Of a stretch of DNA of 64,000 nt, positions 1 through 10,300 are shown piece after piece (the first letter of the stretch is position 1; each line of letters starts with the position of its first letter). The notes under the pieces are model-generated. The model was not told the origin of the DNA, did no database searches, and saw only the letters and a program-made list of their open reading frames with translations. The position numbers and the translations under genes are program-made. The stretch is from Mesaphorura yosii. Taxonomy: Eukaryota > Arthropoda > Collembola > Poduromorpha > Tullbergiidae. Where the stretch lies: assembly GCA_009869945.1 (NCBI GenBank), contig WIXG01000268.1, positions 1 to 64,000 of the forward strand, in the 5' to 3' direction.

Positions 1-596
1 TGTCTAATACAGTTCGGGGGATCAAGTAGGACAAGAAAAGTACTGTGGTGTCACTGGTTTCAATTATCACCTCAAGTAGTACCCTTGTTAGCATGGCAGT
101 CACAACCCTGAATGTGTATCGTTTATTTACTCGGAAATTGGTTTATCACTTGCGGATTCGCAGGCACTTCACTTCTACCAGCTATGAGCAGTAATTTAAT
201 TGAATGGGTGAATTTTCAGTTCAGATTTTGATACAAGAATTGAATTTATACAATTATGAGGACACATCCTATTGTCGTAATTTTGCTTCGGATAAAATTG
301 GTATTAGTCACTGGACTGCACTCGAGTCGAGTCGACGTACTGGGTCGTAGTTTAAGTCACAAAGTCAACGACCAAGCTGGATATAGGATTTATATTACGT
401 GCATTAACTATAATGCACTAACCGTCAACACGAATGACGGATAATGTACAGGAATGGGAGCGCTGACGGGCGGAAGGAGAATACGAATTTGCATTTACAC
501 TTCACTCTGATTTACTGGTTTTACCCTACTCCACTGTACATTTTATTTCCATATGCGAAACAAAACGACAGTCTGACGATTTTAACTCGGCTTCAG
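1..596. other. Upstream non-coding stretch
   Basis: No gene is supported here. Short open frames exist, the longest from 444 running into the following promoter, but they show no domain and no splice logic. The right edge leads into the TATA box of the first VWA gene. Confidence 0.5.
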
Positions 597-603
597 TATA
601 AAT
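597..603 (+). promoter_or_regulatory. TATA box of the first VWA gene
   Basis: TATAAAT lies upstream of a likely first non-coding exon. That exon would start about 25-35 bases downstream and end at the donor AACTG|GTAAGT (intron from 756). The block just downstream (AGCTCG, then AAAGCGTTTTG at 622-632) recurs before the second VWA gene, which supports a real, duplicated promoter. Confidence 0.55.
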
Positions 604-869
604 TCAGGGAGCTCGACGCAGAAAGCGTTTTGTTATTCGCGAATCACTTTGGGGTCTATTGGTGGTTCCGCTCACGACCATCGACAAGGTTTGTGTTACA
701 GATTTTAGCGATACCAGTTTGTGGTTTATCAGCTGCTCGTTCCCAACTGTAACTGGTAAGTGGTAAGCTCGTTCAGTTCAGGTTAAGAAGATCATACTTT
801 TACTGATAGAGGAAGTATGACTGTTATTCTAATTATGAGAATTTTTGCAGAATCCAGCCACAACCCACA

Positions 870-1502
870 ATGAAGACTCTTATTGTCATCATCATGGATG
901 AATCCGGAAGTATGCAGAGCAAGAAGGGAGACGTGATTGGTGGCTTCAACGAATTCCTAAAAGAGCAAAAGGAGATCACCACCGACGTCGCGAATGCCAT
1001 ATTCATAAAGTTCAACACTACCGTGACCATTGTCAACGATTGCAAGCCGGTTGAGCAGGTGGCGTACCTGAATCAGTTAACCTTCAGGCCCGGAGGATGC
1101 ACCGCCCTTTACGATGCCATTTGGGAAGGAGTGCAGCTCGGGGAAAAGGTTGAGGCAGACGTGGATCGAGTCCTCTGCCTGATTATGACAGACGGCGAAG
1201 AGAATTCGTCACGCAAAATCACTGCGGTCGGCATCCGCGACCTGCTGAAGAAGAAGGAGGCCGATGGGAAGTGGACTTTTCTGTATATCGGCGAGAACCC
1301 GGAACGTTGGGCCAAAGAGACTGGAACGGCGGTCGGAAATGTGGCGCAGTTCAACCACATGATGCCACAAATGAGTTTCCAGTTGCAGCAGCAGGCTGTC
1401 AGGGCGTATCGGTATGATTCTGCAATCCAGCAGCAGTGCCTCACGGCCCAATTCATGCCTGGACCGGTGTCAGGGCCCGGAGCTGGGGACCCATCTCCAT
1501 AA
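870..1502 (+). CDS. Small von Willebrand A domain protein, copy 1
   Basis: A 210-residue soluble protein made almost entirely of one VWA domain. The metal-ion-dependent adhesion site (MIDAS) is intact: D-E-S-G-S at residues 10-14, the GGCTALYDAI loop with Thr78, and MTDGE with Asp108. There is no signal peptide or membrane segment, so it is probably intracellular. The frame opens almost directly with the first VWA strand (LIVIIMDESGSM), as in small free-standing VWA proteins of bacteria and phages. The coding region has no intron, but an intron (756-850, GTAAGT...TTTTTGCAG) appears to interrupt the 5' UTR just before the ATG. The C-terminal 45 residues are Gln/Pro/Gly-rich and unlike copy 2. 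The binding partner is unknown. An arthropod-specific VWA family cannot be excluded without a search. Confidence 0.8.
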   Translation: MKTLIVIIMDESGSMQSKKGDVIGGFNEFLKEQKEITTDVANAIFIKFNTTVTIVNDCKPVEQVAYLNQLTFRPGGCTALYDAIWEGVQLGEKVEADVDRVLCLIMTDGEENSSRKITAVGIRDLLKKKEADGKWTFLYIGENPERWAKETGTAVGNVAQFNHMMPQMSFQLQQQAVRAYRYDSAIQQQCLTAQFMPGPVSGPGAGDPSP

Positions 1503-1795
1503 ACCACCAGCGCCAGCTAATAATGTACTGGGCCAGACATTCCAACCTTGCCCACAAGAAGTATTGCGTTTTCTAAATGCTGTAGGCTGCAGGAGACGTG
1601 GTGGTTATGATGACCTTGATTAGTTAAAACGCATAATGCACAGTTTTTTCATCATAATTCGTGATTTTGTGTTTGTATTGTACGTGTGGTCTACACGCGG
1701 ATTGAACTTCTTCTGTAGCTTTATCTCTATTCACAGCCACAACATTCTTTTGTAACTTATGCTTTTGTATTCGTATATCGATACATCGATTAGAT

Positions 1796-1801
1796 AATAA
1801 A
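1796..1801 (+). terminator. Poly(A) signal for VWA copy 1
   Basis: AATAAA about 290 bases after the stop codon. It is the first canonical hexamer downstream. Confidence 0.5.
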
Positions 1802-2140
1802 ACAGCTCTCCATCGTTGTTCTGCTGCATGTTGTCGCAATATCCTGAGTTTTGTATAAGCCGCGGCTGGGCTGACTGGCTTCCGTGCTTCAGCACCCAAT
1901 GGGTGTATTGTCAACACGAGGCATAGGGATAAAGTGTCATTCAATAGAGGATTCATTCGATAGTGGTGAGTTGAAGGGCGATGCAATGGCGAGGCAATGA
2001 CTCATCACTCATCACCTACTGGTGACGGGTAATTCCCTTTAAAGCGTAGTTATCAGGTATTGGCTTACTTCAGCATCAAGTTTGATTTTCGCTGTAAACG
2101 GAACGGTAATGCTTGCTTGCTGCGTCATAGACGGCTGTCA

Positions 2141-2178
2141 AATAAATAAATTGAAGCTCGAAAGCGAAAAGCGTTTTG
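2141..2178 (+). promoter_or_regulatory. Core promoter of VWA copy 2
   Basis: An AT-rich TATA-like run (AATAAATAAA) is followed by AGCTCG and AAAAGCGTTTTG, in the same order and nearly the same spacing as before copy 1. A donor (ACAA|GTAAGT, intron from 2270) and an acceptor (CGAGCAG at 2357) frame an 88-nt 5'-UTR intron matching that of copy 1. Confidence 0.45.
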
Positions 2179-2371
2179 CACTGAAGACTCAACATAATAC
2201 TTAATTCCCGTCCTCCGCTGCGAATCGAACTCGAACCACACAACACTGAATTGGAACATTAAATTACAAGTAAGTTTGGAAAAACTCTTCAAAATACGTT
2301 TGATAAGTGTTCCCATCCATAAACGAGTAATTCATTCCTTCAATTACTGACGAGCAGAGTCCATCCTCACA

Positions 2372-3031
2372 ATGAAGAGCCTCATCGTAATTATCATGGA
2401 CGAGTCCGGAAGCATGGCTGACAAGAAAGCTGACGTCGTTGGTGGCTTCAACGAGTTTCTGAAGGAACAGAAAGAGCTCAAGGATGACACCGCCAACGCG
2501 ATCTTCATCAAATTCAATTCCACCATCACAATTGTCAACGAGTGCAAGCCAATTACGGAGGTCGCCGAGTTGAGATCGGATACATTCCGGCCGGGAGGCT
2601 CCACAGCTCTTTACGACGCGATTTGGGAGGGAGTGCAACTCGGAGAGAAGATCGAGCATGATGTGGACCGTGTTCTTTGCCTTATCATGACAGACGGAGA
2701 AGAAAATGCGTCGAGGAAGATAACTGCCGTCGGGATTGGCGACCTCATAAAGAAGAAAGAGAACACGGGCAAGTGGACTTTTCTGTATATCGGCGAGAAC
2801 CCGGAACGTTGGGCCAAAGAGACTGGAACATCGGCCGGGAATGTGGCGCAGTACGACCACAGTGCGCCAAGACAGAATTTTGAGATGCAACGAAGGGCTG
2901 TGACCCGGTTCCGACAGGAGAGAGAGACCCGGCAAGACCGGCTTTTGCTTCCTGAACCTGAGCCGGAAACACCAGCGCCTGCTGTACCCGCCAGAGCGCC
3001 GAATGATCCTCCACCACCGTACGCGCCTTAA
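2372..3031 (+). CDS. Small von Willebrand A domain protein, copy 2
   Basis: A tandem paralogue of the preceding gene, 219 residues and again intronless in the coding region. MIDAS residues D-E-S-G-S (10-14), the GGSTALYDAI loop and MTDGE are conserved. Most positions over the first ~165 residues match copy 1, with conservative changes. After that the proteins part: this one ends in a Pro/Glu-rich tail closing in PPPPYAP, which contains a PPxY motif (residues 214-217), the usual ligand of WW domains. Copy 1 lacks it. No signal peptide or TM segment is seen. The pair shares 5'-UTR intron position and promoter words, so the whole unit was duplicated, not just the coding sequence. The function is not known. 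Confidence 0.8.
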   Translation: MKSLIVIIMDESGSMADKKADVVGGFNEFLKEQKELKDDTANAIFIKFNSTITIVNECKPITEVAELRSDTFRPGGSTALYDAIWEGVQLGEKIEHDVDRVLCLIMTDGEENASRKITAVGIGDLIKKKENTGKWTFLYIGENPERWAKETGTSAGNVAQYDHSAPRQNFEMQRRAVTRFRQERETRQDRLLLPEPEPETPAPAVPARAPNDPPPPYAP

Positions 3032-3148
3032 GTGAATGCAAACAACAATGCCCATTATTATGAAATTGTGATTGATATCGCATTTTGGCCAATTGATAGT
3101 TTAACTAAAATCTAGCTCATATTGTAATTCATTAAGAGTTAATCTGAC

Positions 3149-3167
3149 AATAAAAGTCGTAAATAAA
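3149..3167 (+). terminator. Two poly(A) signals of VWA copy 2
   Basis: AATAAA at 3149-3154 and again at 3162-3167, about 120 bases after the stop codon. Confidence 0.6.
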
Positions 3168-3289
3168 ACTCTCAACGAACTGCGACTTCGAATTTTTTTT
3201 TAGCAGAACCACGAACAAAGTCAACGGAATCGGCATTTAGAAACAAATTGCATACAGTTGTTCCAAGCAAAGTGTGTCCGGAATTATTG

Positions 3290-3390
3290 CTGGGAAAATC
3301 GTTTCCAGAGAAATGTTTCAAGTAAATTCTTTCGAGACAATTTTTCCGAGTAAATTGTTCCCAGACAACTGATCCTAATAAATTGTTCAC
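3290..3390. repeat. Degenerate 14-bp tandem repeat
   Basis: On the minus strand the sequence reads as successive 14-base units close to GGAACAATTTACTC: GGAACAATTTACTC, GGAAAAATTGTCTC, GAAAGAATTTACTT, GAAACATTTCTCTG and so on. The same unit occurs again at 28759-28797. It keeps short frames open on the minus strand, which I do not take as coding. Confidence 0.5.
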
Positions 3391-3467
3391 TGTTGCGATA
3401 GTTCAGAATTGCCAGCTGTTCGAATATTGAGTTCTGTTGGTCTGAATGAGGAGTGCTATGCTGTCTG

Positions 3468-4632
3468 CTATCGGAGAAAGTATTCTGGAGGCATTTTGAT
3501 GTTGAGGAAGGAGTACTCCGCACAGTCGATGTAGGACCGATTGCCCACGTTTGACGGGATTTGATTGAACTCAGAGTAGAACGCACGCAAACCAGTGGAC
3601 TCCAGACGCTCCAGCCACGCAGCGAACAGCGCCACCATGGCGGGCAGGGGCAGTTGAAACATGTGCACCTCCACCAGCAACTGCCCCCAAGGCAACCTCA
3701 TAGGGAAGTCGCTCAGAATGCTGAGCAGTGCTTCAAACTCCGCGCCTTCTACGTCCACCTTCAGAATGTCCACAAAACTCTCGTTCAGGAGGGCCATGTC
3801 GGTTCGCAGTGAATGGCGATCACCAGGGCGCCTGATGTTTGTGCTGGCCACTCCCAGTCCCGTCCTCTGCAGCGACACGCGGCCCGGAAACTCCCACACG
3901 AGATCAGCGGCCGGGCCTTCGGAGATGCTGATGGTATCGTCGAATAGGTGCACGATGCAATGCGATCTCTCTAGCACTTCCCTTTCGAACGAGACCTCAC
4001 TCCCAACCCCGTACGAGTACACTATGCAGGGTTGTCCCCGGCTCCGATTCGAGAGATGTGTGAAGCCGCAAACCCATTTTCCTACGTCACCTACCCGCCC
4101 CAAACGCTCCACGGGGTGAGGGCAGTGAAAGCCCGGTGCGAAGAGGTCCCAGATGACTGTCAACTCGTGCACGCCCCAAGGCTCCTTGAGGAAAGAAGAG
4201 CCTAGTCGTTTCAGCGCACGCACTTTTTTGGTTTTGGAGGCGCGCCATACGACTTCGGCTTCCGCGAGGAAGCCGCGCATCCTGGTTTTAGCATCACCCT
4301 CGTCCTTGTCGCCTCCTCCTCGAGGCGGGGGGCTTCTTGTACGCAACACTGCAAAAGTCAAAAGCGCGCATCAGTGCATCAGACCCTAGAATATGCTGTC
4401 GCTGCCTGCACTGCGTCCGCGGCGGCCAAACACTTATAGGATCGAGACCTGAGCTTTGATTGACCCCGCTGTAGGCCAGGAGCAGAAGCCACACACAAAT
4501 CACAGCCAGCAAGGGAAGGACGTGCCTAAGACTCATCCCTTGTCCAACGGACGACGGCCGACTGAGGTTGTTGGATTGGATTACTTTTTCTCTTTCTGCG
4601 AGTGCGTACTTCGAGTTTGACTGGAGAATCAT
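3468..4632 (-). CDS. METTL24-like methyltransferase-domain membrane protein
   Basis: Two exons: 4632-4449 and 4348-3468. The 100-nt intron (CAG|GT...TTTTGCAG) is phase 1 and joins the frames exactly. The product is 354 aa from the ATG at 4632, which has a good ACC-ATG-A context. An in-frame ATG at 4725 would add 31 residues and one at 4536 would remove 32. A single hydrophobic segment (HVLPLLAVICVWLLLLAYSG) near the N terminus with no cleavage site suggests a type II Golgi or secretory-pathway membrane protein. The lumenal part carries the METTL24-type methyltransferase features: GDVGKWVCGF, CIVYSYGVGSEVSFE (SAM-site-like) and DILKVDVEGAEFEALL. The family is annotated from its fold; the substrate is unknown. 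FkbM-type assignment is the main alternative. Confidence 0.72.
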
Positions 4633-4725
4633 GGTATGGTTATTCGTGGAGTGGGCGATTAAATTCGAAAAAACGGAATTGGAATTGCGAATGTTTCCAA
4701 CTGTGCACACAGTACACAAAAACAT

Positions 4726-7366
4726 AATCTGGAGTCTGTCATGCCACTCAAACGGTAGATCATTAGCACCGTGCCCTCATTGTTCACAAATTCTGTAAAA
4801 AAAAAAGTAAACGACCAAATTTATGACAGTCTCACTAACCCATTTCCATTCTGATTCGCCCATTTCTGAGATTTGACCGTTTCACAGCCCGCCCAGCTCA
4901 GGCGTTCATCAAGCAAGCATACTTTCGGAATTCAGGAATTCACAATCAGCCTGCTTGCTGCGGCTTGTTTGCTGCAGCGGCTGCTTCGACGCTCTTGTAA
5001 AAACTTAAAAGTCGTACTCAAGTTTAACATTGAAGTAAAACGTTGTTAATGGCGGTGAAAACAAAAACCGCACACCGAATTTTAAACCTTTTTTCATGGG
5101 TTAATGGGTATGGGTTTTTAAGTTTTCACTAGTTTCAGCCCAGTCCCAGTTCCCTTTTTGGCCCAACATTTCTCATGCCATGTTCTCACCTTTCCACTTG
5201 TAAAGAACTGGAATGTGAGACGTGCTAAATGGTTAGTACTTTAGCACTTGCACCGACCGACCCTTTTCCTGGTCCAAGCCCAGTCCAAAGTGGTAGCAGG
5301 CATTTCCATTCCGCATTCTCCAGCCTTAGTCTAACCTTCTTCATTTCACATCTCCGATTACATTACAAAATATTTACGGAGAGAAATTACGTGTAATTGC
5401 TGCTTTTAAACCGAATGTTGTGTAGCTGTAGTGTTGGACGCCGAGATGATGCGAGTGCGGATGCTTGAAATTCGAGTTACGTCGTTGCGTTTAATGGCTT
5501 AATTCGTCACCCGCAACATATTATTATACAATTACGTAATGCAAGCAATGAAAAACGACCCAGGCAGGTAGGCACACCGAGCAAGTAAAGATTCGGAATC
5601 GTAGAGACTCCGATAAACACAAGTGAGGTCATCGAAAGCCAAACGAAGCAACGACCAAATGCAAGTGCAGGCTCACATTGTTGCATTTATCGCATAAATT
5701 CACGATTCGTGGCTCCCACGCCACGCCACGCCGGGAATGCAAGTAACAAAGTTGCATGGAGTTGCATTAATCACACAATAGCAGCAGGGCCCAGGCAGGC
5801 CAGGAATGCTACCGCTGTCGACGACGACACTTTTTTTTACTATGTCCAGCTTTTCATTGTTCGAGTGCGTGCAGTTTGAATGAATTCATTTTCTGTGGTC
5901 GTGGCTTTTTCTATTTTTCGTGTTTTTCAGCATAATACGGGAATTCAGAATGCATGACAAAAAGAGACCAAGACCAGGATCATGCTGAATATTGTAAAAT
6001 ACAACTAAAGAAATGAAAAGTATACGCAATACGCACGTTGGTCCAGGCAAGCTGATGAGAGGTGTGTGTCCCTGGAAAAAGGTCAAATCATGATCACCAT
6101 TGGCGAGGCATGCTTTTATAACAGCAGGAGGCTTGCTCGAGACCATTTCCTTACTACCAGTATAGAAAATGTGTCGAATTATGTCACAGTGTGAGAAATT
6201 CGAGTCCAGCTTCAGGACAGAACACTGAATTCAGCAGAAAAGCAGCAGAGTAGAGATCAAATGTGCAAGGACATTTAGACATCAGGCCCGGATTCGTTGC
6301 CTTGCCTGCGTTGACCGGCACGGCTGCGGCTGCGAACTAATTAATCGCAATATAAAATTGCTATATTGCTTAGCTAATAATTGCTTACTCTTGTTAATAG
6401 CTTAACACTAGCTACTCCTATTATCGCATTAGTTCGCTACTGATATCAGACTTCCTTTCTGCTCTGCTCTGTCCTGATCTGCTCTGTTCTTGGATACTTC
6501 GGCCCGCACAGCACGCAAGAAGGATGTAAGAAAGATGAATGAAACTCGTGAACTCGTGAAAAATTCAGACATAAAAATAAACATTATTATTGGGAGCCTA
6601 AAGAGTACAGGCACGGGTACAGATTCCGTAATAATAAACTCATTCATGTACTTCCTATTTCTGTACTGTATGCTGCTTTAAATCACATCCCTTTTGCCTT
6701 TGCCTCTTCCATGTACCTTCTACGGGTAAGCTAAAACTGAAGCTGAAGGTCTTGAAGCCGAAGAAGCTGCATGTCTTGAGACAAACCCAACTCCACGTTC
6801 AAGACATGACTGAAATGTGCGTACGAGTGGGATGATACGTGTTCCATTCTCAGTTTCAGTTTCGCTTCAGTCCCAGTTCAGTGCCACAATCAGCCGACAA
6901 GGCTGGCTGAGATCCGCGAGAGACGCGATTGAGGTTCTGGAGTCTGGCAACTGGCTGGCACAAACCGAAGAAGCAACAATCAACAATTGTGCGCACGCAT
7001 AATTAGAATTCGCTCAGCCCATTGCTTTACTTTAATCCTATTGCATCCGTCCGCGTGAAATTCTTAGATTATTCAAAATGTGAGCTTACATGCTCAAAGC
7101 AAGCCCAGCGAGTAGTTAAGTTTTGTTGGATAATCAGCTCAAATCTTGGCGAGAGCCAGTGAAGCTCTTCGCGTCCAGTGAAGTGAATGGTGAACTGCAA
7201 TCTGCAAGATCAGCAAAAGACACTCATGATCAACTGAACGGAGTTTCTTCGTCTTCGCACTCACATCTTTTGGATTTGAGAATTATGAATCAAAGTTCAG
7301 GTTGCAGCAGTCACCACCACCAAGTCTTCGTGTTTAAGTATTGAAGCTGTAGTTAAGTTAATTGCA
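4726..7366. other. Divergent intergenic region between METTL24-like and collagen IV genes
   Basis: About 2.6 kb with no supported gene. Small open frames (for example at 5886-6146 and 6429-6647) lack domains, good splice partners or coding bias. Presumably it holds both promoters, but I find no clear TATA box close to either start. Confidence 0.5.
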
Positions 7367-10300
7367 ATGGCCAGTGCGCACGGTTTTGTGCTCATTTTCG
7401 TGCTAATCATAAGCTGGAGTGCTGGACTCGGAGTGGATGCGGTAAGAAACGCTCAAATTCCAATAATTCATTGCCTAGCTTGCTATTATCAACGGGAAAA
7501 GTCTCCAGCCGGCCATAACAATACAAATGCAACAATGCTGGACGTCAATCTTTATTCATAATCTCTGAAAGAGCGATGGACGATGGATGATGGCCCATTT
7601 ATAGTCATGACAGAACAGACAGACGGGCATGATTAAGACATTAAGTCAGTGCGGTGCGTTTTTTTCCGCTTTCCATGCTCTTCTCTTCTCTGTGCTGTGT
7701 TGCATTGCACTAAACTATTCATACAAATGAGATGCAGCATCAATCAAAGATTAACCAGAGAGATTAGTAAACAGTCCAAGAAATTGAATACGAGCGAGAG
7801 CGATTCAAGCGAGACAGACGATATTCGGTCTTCAGTATTCGGTTCTGTCGTTCTTGAATCATAATTTTACAATCACTGGCACACGGCACGACCGGAGCGA
7901 AGACCGGAATGGAAACACAAAACACATGTCGACATGATTTTCATTTCGATGTGCCCGTCTTCCTTTACTTTACAGAAGAGGCGAGGGCTTAAAATTTTGT
8001 ACTGCGGGCATGTAAACATTCGAGACGAAATGTAAACAGTGGCGAGATGCAACGCAACTCGCATGGTTCGTGTAATGCCAGGTTAACGCGTAACGAATGA
8101 TTGCCTGATTTCTTCCTGATTCCTTGCACGGGGCTAAAAATAACTCCATGCAAAGCAAACTGACTGACTGAGTCGAGAACTCGAGACACGCTGGAAGCTC
8201 GAATTCGGATTCATTTTCGAATCATACGTGAATGAATAAACGCCAGATGCAAATCATTGAAAAATAAATCTGCACAAATGATTTTCAGGAATGTTATGGT
8301 CCAAATTGCGGGACACCTCCATGTAACTGTAAAGGAATCAAAGGGCAACCCGGTGAATGGGGAATTCCAGGCATGAGGGGACCGGAAGGGCATCCTGGTG
8401 ACACGGGCCCTGATGGTCCATTTGGTCCGTACGGGCAGAAGGGAGACGAAGGAGCCTTGGGAGCACTTGGAGAAAAGGGCTATCGGGTAACGTATACATG
8501 GGAATTGTGACATTGAGTCGCTAAAAGAATTTCTGCGCACTGATTGATCTCTTTTTCTTTTCTGTGACTTGGTTCTTGTGCTTGCGTTGCACTGCTTGTC
8601 TAATTATTAGGGTGATCCTGGATATCCAGGATTCGCTGGAGTGCCTGGCAGGTAACTTTTGCATCGTGTGCGAAATTGTAGTCAGCGACCCGCTTATTTG
8701 AGATTTATGAATTCATTTCAAGGCATGGAATGCCGGGTGTCGACGGGATTCCAGGAGAGGATGGAGTCGACGGTTGCAATGGAACAGACGGGATTCCTGG
8801 TATTCCTGGACTCCCATCCGGACCAAGAGGGCCTGATGGCCCTCCTGGTCATCCAGGTACAGTCGTATTGTAAAACTTCTATTCTTTCTTTCTGCTATTT
8901 TCCGAGTATCAGGTCATCATTGTCCATTGCCACTCCTGTGTTTTAGGGCCACCTGGAGAAGCTGGCGAGGGAGGAAGCAATTCTCCAGGCGTAAAAGGAG
9001 AGCGCGGTGACTCAGGACGCGATGGACCAATTGTACATAATTGTCTTAATTTTCAGTTCATGGCATCGTAGCCTAATTTTTTACGACATTCTACAAATTC
9101 TTCTGCAGGGATATCCAGGATTTCCGGGCACAAGCGGCATCCCTGGGCTTGGAGGAGAACGAGGAGATGATGTTAGCCCTTTAACTCATCAATGTTCTCC
9201 ACGAAACTAAAAGACTCTGACTAAAAGCATTAATTTCAATGAATGCAGGGCAGACCAGGCTTCCCGGGTCTCGACGGAATAAAGGGCGATCCGGGTGAAG
9301 TAAAATGGAGTCCGCCTGGAATGAAGGGAGATCAGGGAAACGTCGGGGAACCTGGACCTCCGGGCGGTGGGACCTCAGGTGAGGGGCCGCCGACTGTCAC
9401 TACACAGAAGGGAGCCAAGGGCGATGTTGGAATCAAAGGCGAGAAGGGGGGTGCTGGCGACTTTGGGCCTTCAGGCCGCCCGGGGTTCGTTTCATCGTTT
9501 CATTGTGCTAGGTTGACCTAGAAATTCAACTTCACTTGATTTTGCTTACGTACTTAGACTGCTAGGAATTGACGGATTTCCAGGAGACAAGGGCCCGCCT
9601 GGCGAACGCGGGATGGAGGGACAACGAGGAAAGCAAGGACGGGAAGGACTATCTGGTCCTCCAGGTAATACATATCGTCTGTTTTAATCATATCTCTACA
9701 ATAGGCTGTACGATTCATGAGTCTATCCTTCTGACAGGTCCCAAGGGCACAAAAGGCGCTCCAGGATATGAAGGCCAGCCCGGACACGACGGTTTCAAGG
9801 TAAAGTCTTAATTTTATGACAAATTCTATCGCGTGTATACGAACCAATTCTATAAGCAAACCTATTCTATTACGACAGGGTGATGAAGGCGAGCCTGGAT
9901 TGAGAGGAATTCCTGGAGATCAGGGTTGGGCTGGCCCGCCAGGCAACTTCAAGGACGAAGATGGAATCGGATCTCCTGGAGTGCAAGGTGAATGATTAAT
10001 CTGAAGCCTCGTTTGGTAAGAAGTCTACGAAGATTTGACATTTCAGGCCGTCAAGGACCGATCGGTTATCAGGGACCAAAGGGAGAGCGCGGATTCCCTG
10101 GATTTGACGGGGTCATTGGATTAAGAGGTTAAATAATAATTCTGTTTGATTTTATTGCTTTTTTATTTTCGTTAAGCTTAACTACAGGTCTGTAATTCAT
10201 TGAATGCAGGTCCCGCCGGGCCACCGGGACCTGAGGGATACCCTGGTCATAGAGGTCCGCAGGGAACTTCCATTAAAGGAGAAGATGGCGATCCCGGATT

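Noticed and set aside
444-752. 102-codon open frame before the first VWA gene
   Set aside because: It spans the TATA box and ends near the UTR intron donor. It has no domain, and the adjacent promoter/UTR reading explains the region better.
1109-1507. 132-codon frame antisense to VWA copy 1
   Set aside because: A shadow of the coding strand. The true frame has a complete VWA domain.
2215-2250. GTTCGATTC-like word on the minus strand, tRNA-like
   Set aside because: No T-stem pairing or cloverleaf. The site lies in the 5' UTR of VWA copy 2.
3172-3586. Overlapping minus-strand frames over the 14-bp repeat
   Set aside because: The reading frames follow the repeat units. No start context, splice partner or domain is seen.
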